From: an uncultured Campylobacter sp.
GTDB lineage: Bacteria; Campylobacterota; Campylobacteria; Campylobacterales; Campylobacteraceae
Direction of reading: 5' to 3'
NCBI RefSeq assembly: GCF_938040115.1
Contig: NZ_CALHXD010000112.1
Span: 1-5,787 of the forward strand
Length of the DNA stretch: 5,787 bases
Below, piece after piece: positions 1 to 5,511 of this stretch. The translations under genes and the position numbers were made by a program. Each line of letters opens with the position of its first letter. Within the stretch, counting starts at the first letter, position 1. Under the pieces are notes generated by a model. That model did no database searches, had not been told where the DNA came from, and worked only from the letters and a program-made list of their open reading frames with translations.

Positions 1-753
1 GAGCAGTCTCACGCCCGGCTCGCCGCGCAAAAGCGAGTAGCAAAGCATTAATCCCGCTCCACCCGAGATCAGCGCGTAGTGGTAGCGCTTGGCTGCGCGC
101 AGTCCGATACGAACGGGGATCGTGCGCTTGCCCTTGAGTGCATCGTTTTGGATGTCGCGCATGTTGTTTAAATTTAGCACCGCCGTGCTTAGCATCCCGC
201 ACGCACACGCAGGCAGCAGCAGCGCCGCATCGAGCGAGCGCGCGTATAAAAAGTACGAACCCAGCACGCTTAGTAGTCCAAAAAACAAAAACACGAAAAT
301 GTCGCCGAGCCCCAGGTATCCGTATGCGCCGGCTCCCACGGTGTAGCGGATCGCAGCAAATATCGACGCACCGCCTAGTGCTAAAAACAGTAGCACGAGA
401 TAAAACCGCTCGCCGAATGCCAAAACGCTTAGCGCGAGGCTCGAAAATGCCGAAAGCAGCGCCGTAACGACTATGACGCGCTTCATCTGCTCGGCGCTCA
501 TCTGTCCCGTTTGGATCGCGCGGCGCGGCCCCAGTCTGCCCTCGTCGTCGGTGCCCTTTACCGCGTCGCCATAGTCGTTAGCGTAGTCGCTGAGTACCTG
601 AAACAGCAGCGTCGTAAGCAGCGCCAGCGCGAAAATGTCCGCTCTAAATACGCCCGCGCCGTATGCCGCGCCGCTACCAAGCATCACGCCCGAGACGCTA
701 AGAGGTAGTGATCTGAGGCGAGCAGACGCGTAAAGAGCCTTTGCGGTTATCAT
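1..753 (-). CDS. menA: MenA-type 1,4-dihydroxy-2-naphthoate polyprenyltransferase, 3' end missing
   Basis: This UbiA-superfamily integral membrane enzyme would transfer a polyprenyl chain onto 1,4-dihydroxy-2-naphthoate to give demethylmenaquinone, the membrane step of menaquinone synthesis. The frame is open from the ATG at 753 to the window edge, 251 codons without a stop; family members are about 300 residues, so roughly the last sixth lies outside. The first prenyl-diphosphate/Mg-binding motif is DYANDYGD (residues 56-63), followed by KGTDDEGRLGPRRA (66-79), a signature of MenA rather than of UbiA or heme-O synthases. The second Asp motif is NNMRDIQND (196-204), with Asp200 and Asp204. 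Hydrophobic stretches near residues 38-55, 92-112, 117-135, 149-170 and 176-193 fit a multi-span membrane protein. The start is supported by AAAAGG (760-765, minus strand) six bases upstream. It is divergent from the pyridoxal kinase gene. Family assignment is strong; DHNA as the substrate, rather than the futalosine-pathway 6-naphthoate isomer, is inferred from the motifs. Confidence 0.88.
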   Translation of the reverse strand, partial: MITAKALYASARLRSLPLSVSGVMLGSGAAYGAGVFRADIFALALLTTLLFQVLSDYANDYGDAVKGTDDEGRLGPRRAIQTGQMSAEQMKRVIVVTALLSAFSSLALSVLAFGERFYLVLLFLALGGASIFAAIRYTVGAGAYGYLGLGDIFVFLFFGLLSVLGSYFLYARSLDAALLLPACACGMLSTAVLNLNNMRDIQNDALKGKRTIPVRIGLRAAKRYHYALISGGAGLMLCYSLLRGEPGVRLL

Positions 754-830
754 TTTTTGCCTTTTGTTGATTTTTAGAGCCGAATTTACGGCGAACTCGA
801 GATAAAATTTAGCGGAAAAACGCCAAAAAT

Positions 831-859
831 ATTATAAATTTAGACTATTAGTAGAGTAA
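831..859 (-). promoter_or_regulatory. Probable promoter of the menA-type gene
   Basis: On the minus strand a perfect TATAAT (complement of 831-836) lies in a T-rich context about 78 bases upstream of the ATG. The hexamer 17 bases further upstream (complement of 854-859, TTACTC) is a poor -35 match. This is usual for Campylobacter sigma-70 promoters, which rely on the -10 box and upstream T-rich tracts. Predicted from sequence only. Confidence 0.45.
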
Positions 860-884
860 ATTTTATTTAAATTCGCCTTTTTAA

Positions 885-890
885 TATAAA
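885..890 (+). promoter_or_regulatory. Possible -10 box of the pyridoxal kinase gene
   Basis: TATAAA at 885-890 follows an A/T-rich stretch from 856 and would give a leader of about 30 bases before the ATG at 928. A second candidate, TAAAAT at 897-902, is almost as good. No convincing -35 is visible for either, so the exact promoter is uncertain. The divergent promoter box at 831-836 lies about 50 bases away, so the two promoters could share regulation. Confidence 0.3.
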
Positions 891-927
891 TAGCGGTAAA
901 ATAGAGCCAAAAATTTTAGGAATTGTG

Positions 928-1758
928 ATGAAAAAAGTTCTTACCGTTCAAGATATATCCTGCGTGGGCAAGGTTTCGCTGACCGTCGCCTTGCCGATAC
1001 TAAGCGCGATGGGGATGAGCACAAGCGTGATTCCTACGGCGGTTTTATCGATGCATACGGGCTTTTCTGGCTACACCTTTTGCGATCTAAGCTCTCAAAT
1101 ACGCGCGATCATGGCGCACTGGAAAGACCGCGGAGTGGTATTTGACGGCGTCTACACGGGCTTTTTGGGCTCGGCGGCACAGATCGAGATTATGAGCGAG
1201 CTATTTGCGAGCTTCGGCGGCGCGGGTAAGACCATTTTGGTCGATCCTTGTATGGGCGATAACGGCGTATTTTATCCTGGCTTTAACGAGGATTTTGCCC
1301 GTATGATGGCGCTTCTGTGCGCTCAAGCCGACGTCATTACGCCCAATATCACCGAGGCCTGCGCGATTACAGGCGTGCCGTACCGAGAGGATGCGGATAG
1401 GGATTTCATAATGGATCTGCTTGCAAGGCTTCGAGAGCTGGGCGCTAGGCAGGTGATTTTAAAGGGCATCGTCTACATCGCCGATCAGTGCGGAGTTTTC
1501 AGCTACGATGCACGCACGGGCAGGACGAACGAGTATTTTCACGAGCTGCTGCCGGTTAAATTTAACGGCACCGGCGATATTTTCGCGGCCGTAGCCTTTG
1601 GCGCGATAATGCGCGGCAAATCGCTGGAAACGGCGGTTCGCATCGCCGCGGACTTCGTCGTAAGCACGATCAAGGAGACAATGAGCGACGAGGAGCGCAA
1701 GGACTACGAAGGGGTCGATTTCGAAGCGATAATCCCCGAGCTGGTGAGGAAAATCTAA
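928..1758 (+). CDS. pdxY: Pyridoxal/pyridoxamine kinase (PdxY/PdxK type)
   Basis: This cytoplasmic ribokinase-fold enzyme phosphorylates pyridoxal, pyridoxamine or pyridoxine with ATP, the salvage route to pyridoxal 5'-phosphate. The 276-residue length is normal for the family. The N-terminal block VQDISCVGKVSLTVALPILS (8-27) is the vitamin-binding region of this group. VDPCMGDNG (105-113) corresponds to the VDPVMGDxG motif, TPNITEA (138-144) is a family signature, and GTGD (214-217) carries the anion-hole glycines and the catalytic Asp217. I chose the ATG at 928 because AGGA (918-921) sits six bases ahead; the GTG at 925 is also in frame but only three bases from that site. The gene stands alone, divergent from the menA-type gene and followed by a long non-coding stretch. 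The N-terminal block and whole layout resemble the pyridoxamine kinases annotated in Firmicutes, which hints at transfer but cannot be shown here. The split between PdxY and PdxK specificity is not decided by sequence. Confidence 0.92.
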   Translation: MKKVLTVQDISCVGKVSLTVALPILSAMGMSTSVIPTAVLSMHTGFSGYTFCDLSSQIRAIMAHWKDRGVVFDGVYTGFLGSAAQIEIMSELFASFGGAGKTILVDPCMGDNGVFYPGFNEDFARMMALLCAQADVITPNITEACAITGVPYREDADRDFIMDLLARLRELGARQVILKGIVYIADQCGVFSYDARTGRTNEYFHELLPVKFNGTGDIFAAVAFGAIMRGKSLETAVRIAADFVVSTIKETMSDEERKDYEGVDFEAIIPELVRKI

Positions 1759-1933
1759 GTTCTAGACGGATTTGGAACTCGCCGCGCGGACAGAGGATTT
1801 GTGGCAGAGCTTTAAAATTTTACCGCAAAAGGAAATTTCTAAATTTTATCTGCGGCGTGAAATTTTAAAATTTCAAAATTTATGTGTCGTGTAGGGCATG
1901 GAATTCTATAGGCGATGTGGAATTTTAGAATTC

Positions 1934-2134
1934 ATGCATTGCACGGCTTATAATTTTATCTCCTGCATAAAATTTTAAAATTTGCACCGACGTAAAGATG
2001 CGAAATTTGTCGGCTAGCGCTGAATTCTAAACGCAAGGCTACAGCGAATTTATCTGCTTGTGAGCTGAGCTGCATTTTGAAATTTCGCACAAAATCTGCT
2101 TAAAATTTTATTCCCACAAGCCGTGCGCCATGCA
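1934..2134. repeat. Imperfect inverted repeat around AAGCCGTGC
   Basis: GCACGGCTT (1941-1949), preceded by ATGCATT, is mirrored by AAGCCGTGC (2118-2126), followed three bases later by ATGCA (2130-2134). The nine-base core is perfect; the outer ATGCA parts match with a small spacing difference. The arms are about 170 bases apart. This could be the edge of a small decayed repeat element or chance in a repetitive region. Confidence 0.3.
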
Positions 2135-2231
2135 CTTATAAAATAATCTCAAAATTTATGAGTAAAATTTAGATTAAAATCCGTATTTAAATCCCGATTA
2201 AAAATCCTGTGAAAATACTATATTTATTTAA

Positions 2232-2478
2232 AATTTTAACGGCACTAAATTTCAATATCTGATAGCGAACAATGAGATGATACGGAAAATTTTATGAGAT
2301 ACCAAGCATCAAGACGGCTACACTATAGCGGTTACTATAAGCGGCAGCGATACGGATAAGATAAATACTTACACAGAAAAAGAAGGATTGTAATAGCAAA
2401 GACGATTGGAATTTGAATGTGTAAAAAAAGCACTTAATTAAATTTTGCGAAGCATTTAGTGAGATTATGAAATTTTAA
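2232..2478 (+). pseudogene. Probable remnant of an unrecognised protein gene, broken by stops and frameshifts
   Basis: I do not recognise the family. One frame (2232-2393) is open except for a TGA at 2295-2297. It reads NGTKFQYLIANNEMIRKIL before that stop and DTKHQDGYTIAVTISGSDTD, then KINTYTEKEGL, after it, ending at TAA 2391-2393. The frame shifted by one base then continues as NSKDDWNLNV (2392-2421), a TAA at 2422-2424, and KKHLIKFCEAFSEIMKF (2425-2475), ending at TAA 2476-2478. The composition is balanced, polar and protein-like, unlike the low-complexity AAATTT DNA to its left. Three fragments running consecutively on one strand with small frame changes suggest the C-terminal part of a gene that has decayed, with the natural stop at 2476. 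No ribosome site or start is evident. It could still be chance open frame. Confidence 0.38.
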
Positions 2479-2578
2479 AATTTAAATTAAGAAGGACGGC
2501 ATAGTCGTGAAATTTAAATATGAGCGTCGGTGCAAAATAGCCGCGGATCGGCTAGCTTCGCTAAAAGCGGCGTATAGA

Positions 2579-2622
2579 GGGTAAATTTAAAATCGGAGCT
2601 TTGCCGAATTTTAAATTTACCC
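2579..2622 (-). terminator. Large stem-loop just beyond the hcp stop, possible terminator
   Basis: The arms GGGTAAATTTAAAATCGG (2579-2596) and CCGAATTTTAAATTTACCC (2604-2622) are complementary over 18 base pairs with a single bulged base, closing a 7-base loop. The element begins 20 bases beyond the hcp stop codon on the minus strand. There is no long U tract after it in either direction, so it may act as a 3' RNA-stabilising hairpin or a bidirectional block between the convergent genes rather than a classical intrinsic terminator. Confidence 0.5.
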
Positions 2623-2642
2623 GATTTGCCTCGCTATAAAAT

Positions 2643-3971
2643 TTATTCGCCCAGGAAGTATTTCAGATCCGCCTGCGCGTCGCCGCTGATTAGGCGAAGG
2701 CCGAAATTTTGCACCAAAAAGCCCAAAATTTCGTCGTTGAAAAACTCAGGCACCGTAGGGCCCACGTTGATATTCTTAACGCCAAGGCTAAGCAGCGCAA
2801 GCAGGATGATGACCGCCTTTTGCTCCATCCACATCAGCACGATCGAGACCGGCAGATCGTTTACCGCGATGCCCGTAGCCTCGCTAAGCGCCAAGGCGAT
2901 CTTGACCGCGCCGTTGCTGTCGTTGCACTGACCTAGATCGATATAGCGCGGAAGCTCGGTGCCGGGCACGGTTCCAAAATCCACGTCGTTGAAGCGGAAT
3001 TTGCCGCAGCTAGAGGTCAAAATCACGCAGTCCTTCGGCAGGCTGAGCGCTAGCTCGCGGTAATACTCGCGTCCTTTGCCCGGCGCGTCGCAGCCTGCGA
3101 TGACGAAAAAGCGGCGGATTTTGCCCGATTTGATCGCGTCTAAAATTTGCGGCGCGAGGCTCAAAATCGTCTTGTAGTGTCCGCCCGTCACCAAGCTCTC
3201 GTCGCTGTCCATACTCACGTCGCCGCACGCAAGCGCGCACTCGATGAGCGGCGTAAAATCGTCGTTTTGGATATGTTTGATGCCGTCCGTGCCCGCGATA
3301 GAGTAGCCAAAGAGCCTGTCTGCGTAGCTACAGGATGAGCGAAGCGGCACGATGCAGTTGGTGGTCATCAAAATCGCGCCTTTAAATTCGTTAAAAAGCT
3401 TGGTCTGATCGAACCACGCCTTGCCGACGTTGCCCTTTAGGTGCGGATACTTGCGAAGCTGCGGATAGCCGTGCGCAGGAAGCATCTCGGAGTGGGTGTA
3501 GATATTGATGCCCTTGCCCTCGGTCGCTTTTAGCAGCGCCTCAAGAGCGTGCAGGTTGTGTCCGCTAACCAAAATCGCCTTGCCCTCGACCTTGTTTTGG
3601 CTTACTTTAACCGGGGTCGGTACGCCGAATTTTGCGGTATGCGCCTCGCTTAAGATATCCATCATCTGCACGCCCGCGCTTCCGACGGCCATCAGCTGCG
3701 CGATATGCTCGTCAAAGTTAAAATTTGAGTTCGTCAGCGTGAAATACAGCGTGTCCGCCATAACGGTATCGACCGCGCTAGTATCGGCGCCGAGCTCGTG
3801 CGCGTGGTGGCGGTAGGCGCTAAGGCCTTTAAGTCCGAAAACCATAGTGTCTTGAAGTAACGCCAGCGTCGAGGTTTTGCCGCAGGTGCCTTTGCTTTGG
3901 CCCTTTGCGCCGCAGCCCTCGGGCGCGCTCATTTGGCACTGATGACAGAACATCTCTAGATTGTCGCTCAT
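2643..3971 (-). CDS. hcp: Hybrid-cluster protein (Hcp, hydroxylamine/NO reductase family), short form
   Basis: Hcp is a cytoplasmic iron-sulfur protein with a [4Fe-4S] (or [4Fe-2S-xO]) hybrid cluster; it reduces hydroxylamine in vitro and is linked to nitric oxide detoxification and protein S-nitrosylation. This copy has 442 residues. N-terminal cluster cysteines are C9, C12, C20 and C30. All hybrid-cluster ligands are present: H138 (SGHNL), E162 (THSEML), C206 (TTNC), C293 (AGCD), C322 (SSCGK), C349 (GQCND), E383 and K385 (WMEQK). Spacing of these ligands follows the Desulfovibrio protein, but the C30 to H138 interval is over 100 residues shorter, so the second helical bundle of domain 1 is missing, as in class III Hcps. 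AAAGGA (3978-3983) lies six bases before the ATG. No hcr reductase gene is adjacent. The name is secure; physiological substrate and electron donor are not shown by the sequence. Confidence 0.95.
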   Translation of the reverse strand: MSDNLEMFCHQCQMSAPEGCGAKGQSKGTCGKTSTLALLQDTMVFGLKGLSAYRHHAHELGADTSAVDTVMADTLYFTLTNSNFNFDEHIAQLMAVGSAGVQMMDILSEAHTAKFGVPTPVKVSQNKVEGKAILVSGHNLHALEALLKATEGKGINIYTHSEMLPAHGYPQLRKYPHLKGNVGKAWFDQTKLFNEFKGAILMTTNCIVPLRSSCSYADRLFGYSIAGTDGIKHIQNDDFTPLIECALACGDVSMDSDESLVTGGHYKTILSLAPQILDAIKSGKIRRFFVIAGCDAPGKGREYYRELALSLPKDCVILTSSCGKFRFNDVDFGTVPGTELPRYIDLGQCNDSNGAVKIALALSEATGIAVNDLPVSIVLMWMEQKAVIILLALLSLGVKNINVGPTVPEFFNDEILGFLVQNFGLRLISGDAQADLKYFLGE

Positions 3972-4015
3972 AGAAAATCCTTTATAAAAAATTAGCTACA
4001 GATTTTAAGATTTTA

Positions 4016-4043
4016 TTTATAATAACGACTTGGTCGCCATCAA
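4016..4043 (-). promoter_or_regulatory. Probable hcp promoter with a palindrome in the spacer
   Basis: On the minus strand TTGATG (complement of 4038-4043) and TATAAA (complement of 4016-4021) are separated by 16 bases, about 45 bases upstream of the hcp ATG. The spacer contains the dyad CGAC-CAA-GTCG (4026-4036). A second similar dyad, GCGAC-N6-GTCGC, occurs about 60 bases further upstream (4096-4111). The dyad's position could suit a regulator binding between the -10 and -35 boxes, but no known nitrosative-stress regulator site is recognised. Confidence 0.5.
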
Positions 4044-4231
4044 GAAACGGCGAAAATTTATCAAAATTATTTATAAAATGAGAATTTAATTTCTTGCGAC
4101 AGCGCGGTCGCTACTCAAATTTGGCCAAGTTTTTAGAATTCTTAACTAAAGCGCGGTGGATTAGCGCATTATGGAGTTAAGGCTCATTGCTGCGCAAAAC
4201 AATCTGGCTAAAGATTTAAGTGGCCACAGAG

Positions 4232-4255
4232 GGCAAAGAGAGCAAGTCTCTTGCC
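4232..4255. repeat. Strong hairpin upstream of the acyltransferase promoter
   Basis: GGCAAAGAGA (4232-4241) pairs with TCTCTTGCC (4247-4255) over nine base pairs with one bulged A and a five-base loop. No U tract follows on either strand, so it is not an obvious terminator. It ends 25 bases before the TATAAT box at 4280-4285, where a -35 element or an upstream regulator site would lie. Confidence 0.4.
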
Positions 4256-4279
4256 GCGCTTAAAAAAAGAGAATTTAGG

Positions 4280-4285
4280 TATAAT
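4280..4285 (+). promoter_or_regulatory. Probable -10 box for the lipid-gene operon
   Basis: A perfect TATAAT follows an A-rich tract and the sequence TTTAGG. It points toward the acyltransferase gene 256 bases away, which implies a long leader. No good -35 is seen at 16-18 bases upstream, as is common for Campylobacter promoters. TATATT at 4313-4318 is an alternative. Confidence 0.4.
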
Positions 4286-4323
4286 AACGGCAAATATATA
4301 AAAGAATTTCATTATATTTTACT

Positions 4324-4343
4324 AAAACCGGCAAAGCGGTTTT
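4324..4343 (+). other. Perfect stem-loop in the predicted leader
   Basis: AAAACCG (4324-4330) and CGGTTTT (4337-4343) form a seven-base-pair stem with a six-base loop, about 40 bases after the predicted -10 box. The four T's of the right arm are followed by GCGGG, so it is at best a weak terminator or attenuator. Confidence 0.3.
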
Positions 4344-4412
4344 GCGGGCGGTAAGATAGAGTCGCAGCCAAGATCGGCCCAGATTGCGCTAAGTCTAATC
4401 ATTTGGAGTATC

Positions 4413-4526
4413 ATGAGCGTTTGTGAGTTAAAATTTCTAGTTTTAAAACCTACTTCGTTTGCCGGCAAGCGTTACGGCAAATTTTCGCTACTCGTCAAAT
4501 TTGACGCACCGACAGGGCAAATTTAA
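4413..4526 (+). CDS. Possible 37-residue ORF ahead of the acyltransferase gene (doubtful)
   Basis: An ATG at 4413 opens 37 codons ending at TAA 4524-4526, fifteen bases before the acyltransferase ATG. A GGAG (4405-4408) precedes it with a short four-base spacer. The peptide begins MSVCELKFLVLKP and is rich in Lys-Phe pairs because AAATTT words fall in frame. No signal peptide, membrane segment or known family is evident. It may be a leader peptide or simply an open stretch in an AAATTT-rich leader. It resembles the spacer ORF at 5161-5511 in composition. Confidence 0.22.
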   Translation: MSVCELKFLVLKPTSFAGKRYGKFSLLVKFDAPTGQI

Positions 4527-4541
4527 CAAAAAGGACAAAAG

Positions 4542-5180
4542 ATGAAAGAGTTTTTAGCGGCCGCGCTTGATTTTATCCTTTGCCGCATCACGATATTTAT
4601 CACGGGGGTACGGCCGCCGCAGGAGCTTTTAAACATCGGCGAGGGTACTAAAATTTACTACGCCAACCACGCCAGCCACGGCGATTTTTTGCTGATTTTC
4701 GTCTCGCTGCCTTACCGCGTGAGAAAGCGCGTGCGTCCCGTCGCGGCGGCGGAGTATTGGCAGGGCGGGCCGGTACGCAGGTTTCTTGCTAAAAACGTGT
4801 TTAACATGGTGCTAATCAGCCGTCATAAAGATCCGCTAGAGGCGCTAGCGCAAATGAGCGAGGCGCTAAAAACGCACTCTCTCATCATCTTTCCCGAAGG
4901 CACGCGCAAGATAAACGACGATCTAGCGCTACAGCCGTTTAAAAGCGGGATTTTCCGTCTGGCGCAGCAGTGTCCCGCCGTCTCGTTCGTGCCCGTATGG
5001 ATCAAAAACGCACGAAACGTCCTACCTAAGGGTTTTTTTGTGCCTATTCCACTGCTTTGCGAGCTGATAGTGGGCGAGGAGATAACCTACGGCGGCGAGA
5101 GCAAGGGCGAGTTTTTACAAAAGGCGCAAGACGCGCTACTAGCGATGAGCGATACACAAAATGATAGAACGAAAGCTTAG
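4542..5180 (+). CDS. PlsC-family lysophospholipid (1-acylglycerol-3-phosphate) acyltransferase
   Basis: The family transfers an acyl chain to lysophosphatidate or a related lysolipid at the inner membrane. The 212-residue protein has acyltransferase motif I NHASHGD (42-48), with catalytic His43 and Asp48 in HX4D. Motif II is around VRRFLAKNVFNMVLISR (78-94), motif III is FPEGTR (117-122), which binds the glycerol phosphate, and motif IV is VPVWI (150-154). A hydrophobic N-terminal segment (about 4-21) may anchor it. AAGGA (4531-4535) stands six bases before the ATG, which fixes the start. It is followed by a CdsA-family gene, so the two proteins could make phosphatidate and then CDP-diacylglycerol. 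This pairing resembles accessory lipid loci such as E. coli ynbABC more than the housekeeping plsC setting, so I give no symbol. The acyl acceptor is not proven. Confidence 0.9.
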   Translation: MKEFLAAALDFILCRITIFITGVRPPQELLNIGEGTKIYYANHASHGDFLLIFVSLPYRVRKRVRPVAAAEYWQGGPVRRFLAKNVFNMVLISRHKDPLEALAQMSEALKTHSLIIFPEGTRKINDDLALQPFKSGIFRLAQQCPAVSFVPVWIKNARNVLPKGFFVPIPLLCELIVGEEITYGGESKGEFLQKAQDALLAMSDTQNDRTKA

Positions 5181-5511
5181 CGCGACGGCTTTGGCGAGAG
5201 CTGTAAATTTGAGCCCTGCAAATCCGCCACGCAAGACGGAAAAATTTGCGACCGACTTTTACGGCAAATTTGACGGCGAGCCTTTTAGAGCGGTGACCAA
5301 AAGCGTCAAATTTAAAAACAAAACCCGTGCCAAAACGCCAGCCGCGCCGCAAATCAAATTTGACCCAAGCGTAAATTTAAACCGCGTAAAAAATTTAACC
5401 AAACAAGTCGTCCGCTCGGCAAACCAAACGCGCGCAAATTTGACTCGCTCGGAGAGCTCCGAAGCAGGCATCAAATTTAGCTTCAAATTTAACCAAAAGG
5501 CACTAAAATGA
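5161..5511 (+). CDS. Unrecognised basic Lys/Phe/Asn-rich ORF between the two lipid genes (doubtful)
   Basis: This 116-codon frame starts 20 bases before the end of the acyltransferase gene and ends in an ATGA overlap with the CdsA-family gene, an arrangement typical of translational coupling. The predicted protein is strongly basic, has no membrane segment or signal peptide, and matches no family I know. Its residues are shaped by about ten AAATTT words, read in frame as Lys-Phe or, when shifted, as Asn-Leu; examples are TDFYGKFDGEPFRAVTK (31-47) and IKFDPSVNLN. The ribosome site is weak. Without it, 327 bases of spacer would lie inside a compact operon, which is itself odd. It may be a lineage-specific disordered protein or a non-coding repeat-rich spacer that stays open by chance; the GC-rich non-AAATTT codons do look like those of its neighbours. 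Confidence 0.35.
   Translation: MIERKLSATALARAVNLSPANPPRKTEKFATDFYGKFDGEPFRAVTKSVKFKNKTRAKTPAAPQIKFDPSVNLNRVKNLTKQVVRSANQTRANLTRSESSEAGIKFSFKFNQKALK

Larger units (their letters stand above)
1860..2483. repeat. Three copies of the palindrome AAATTTTAAAATTT
   Basis: The same perfect 14-bp palindrome occurs at 1860-1873, 1970-1983 and 2470-2483, among many shorter AAATTT words. The copies are not evenly spaced (110 and 500 bases), so they are not a tandem array or CRISPR repeat. They fit the general AAATTT enrichment of Campylobacter intergenic DNA. Confidence 0.6.
1759..2642. other. Long AT-rich intergenic region with AAATTT repeats and a gene remnant
   Basis: No intact gene is visible on either strand. 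From about 1815 to 2250 the DNA is dominated by AAATTT and AAATTTTA words (about 15 by eye), GAATTC-containing palindromes (near 1901, 1930 and 2024) and short GC islands. From about 2232 to 2478 it becomes protein-like, described separately as a probable pseudogene. The last 65 bases hold a strong inverted repeat next to the hcp stop codon. I see no clear U-tailed terminator for the kinase gene; the best nearby element is a weak AGTTC/GAACT pairing spanning about 1758-1779. The region separates two convergent genes, where lost genes tend to leave debris. Confidence 0.6.
3972..4541. other. Divergent intergenic region between hcp and the acyltransferase gene
   Basis: About 570 bases hold no confident gene. 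From left to right they contain the hcp promoter and a palindrome inside it (4016-4043), a GCGAC/GTCGC stem-loop (about 4096-4111), a CTTAAC/GTTAAG pairing enclosing two GCGC blocks (4141-4181), a strong hairpin (4232-4255), a TATAAT box (4280-4285), a perfect seven-bp stem-loop (4324-4343) and a possible 37-codon ORF (4413-4526). The region is unusually rich in dyad symmetry for its length and may hold operators or a small RNA. I recognise no known RNA family, and no tRNA. Confidence 0.5.

Noticed and set aside
89..708. Plus-strand open frames at 89-346, 138-467 and 511-708
   Set aside because: They lie opposite the menA-type gene, whose minus-strand frame carries clear family motifs. Their translations are Arg/Ser/Ala-rich shadows with no ribosome sites.
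925..927. GTG start one codon before the chosen ATG of the kinase
   Set aside because: It is only three bases from the AGGA ribosome site, whereas the ATG at 928 has a six-base spacing and matches family N-termini.
1956..2075. Minus-strand 39-codon frame in the gene-free region
   Set aside because: No ribosome site, low-complexity content and no resemblance to a known protein; expected by chance.
1860..2483. CRISPR array suggested by repeated palindromes
   Set aside because: The repeats are only 14 bases, unevenly spaced, and have no uniform spacers or cas genes nearby.
2626..3816. Frames opposite or within hcp (2626-2931, 2709-2936, 3010-3240, 3147-3338, 3505-3816)
   Set aside because: All overlap the hcp coding sequence, which has every expected ligand and good codon use; these are out-of-frame shadows.
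4324..4343. Intrinsic terminator at the AAAACCG/CGGTTTT stem-loop
   Set aside because: The T's belong to the stem and are followed by a G-rich sequence, so a proper U tail is lacking; there is also no gene ending just before it.
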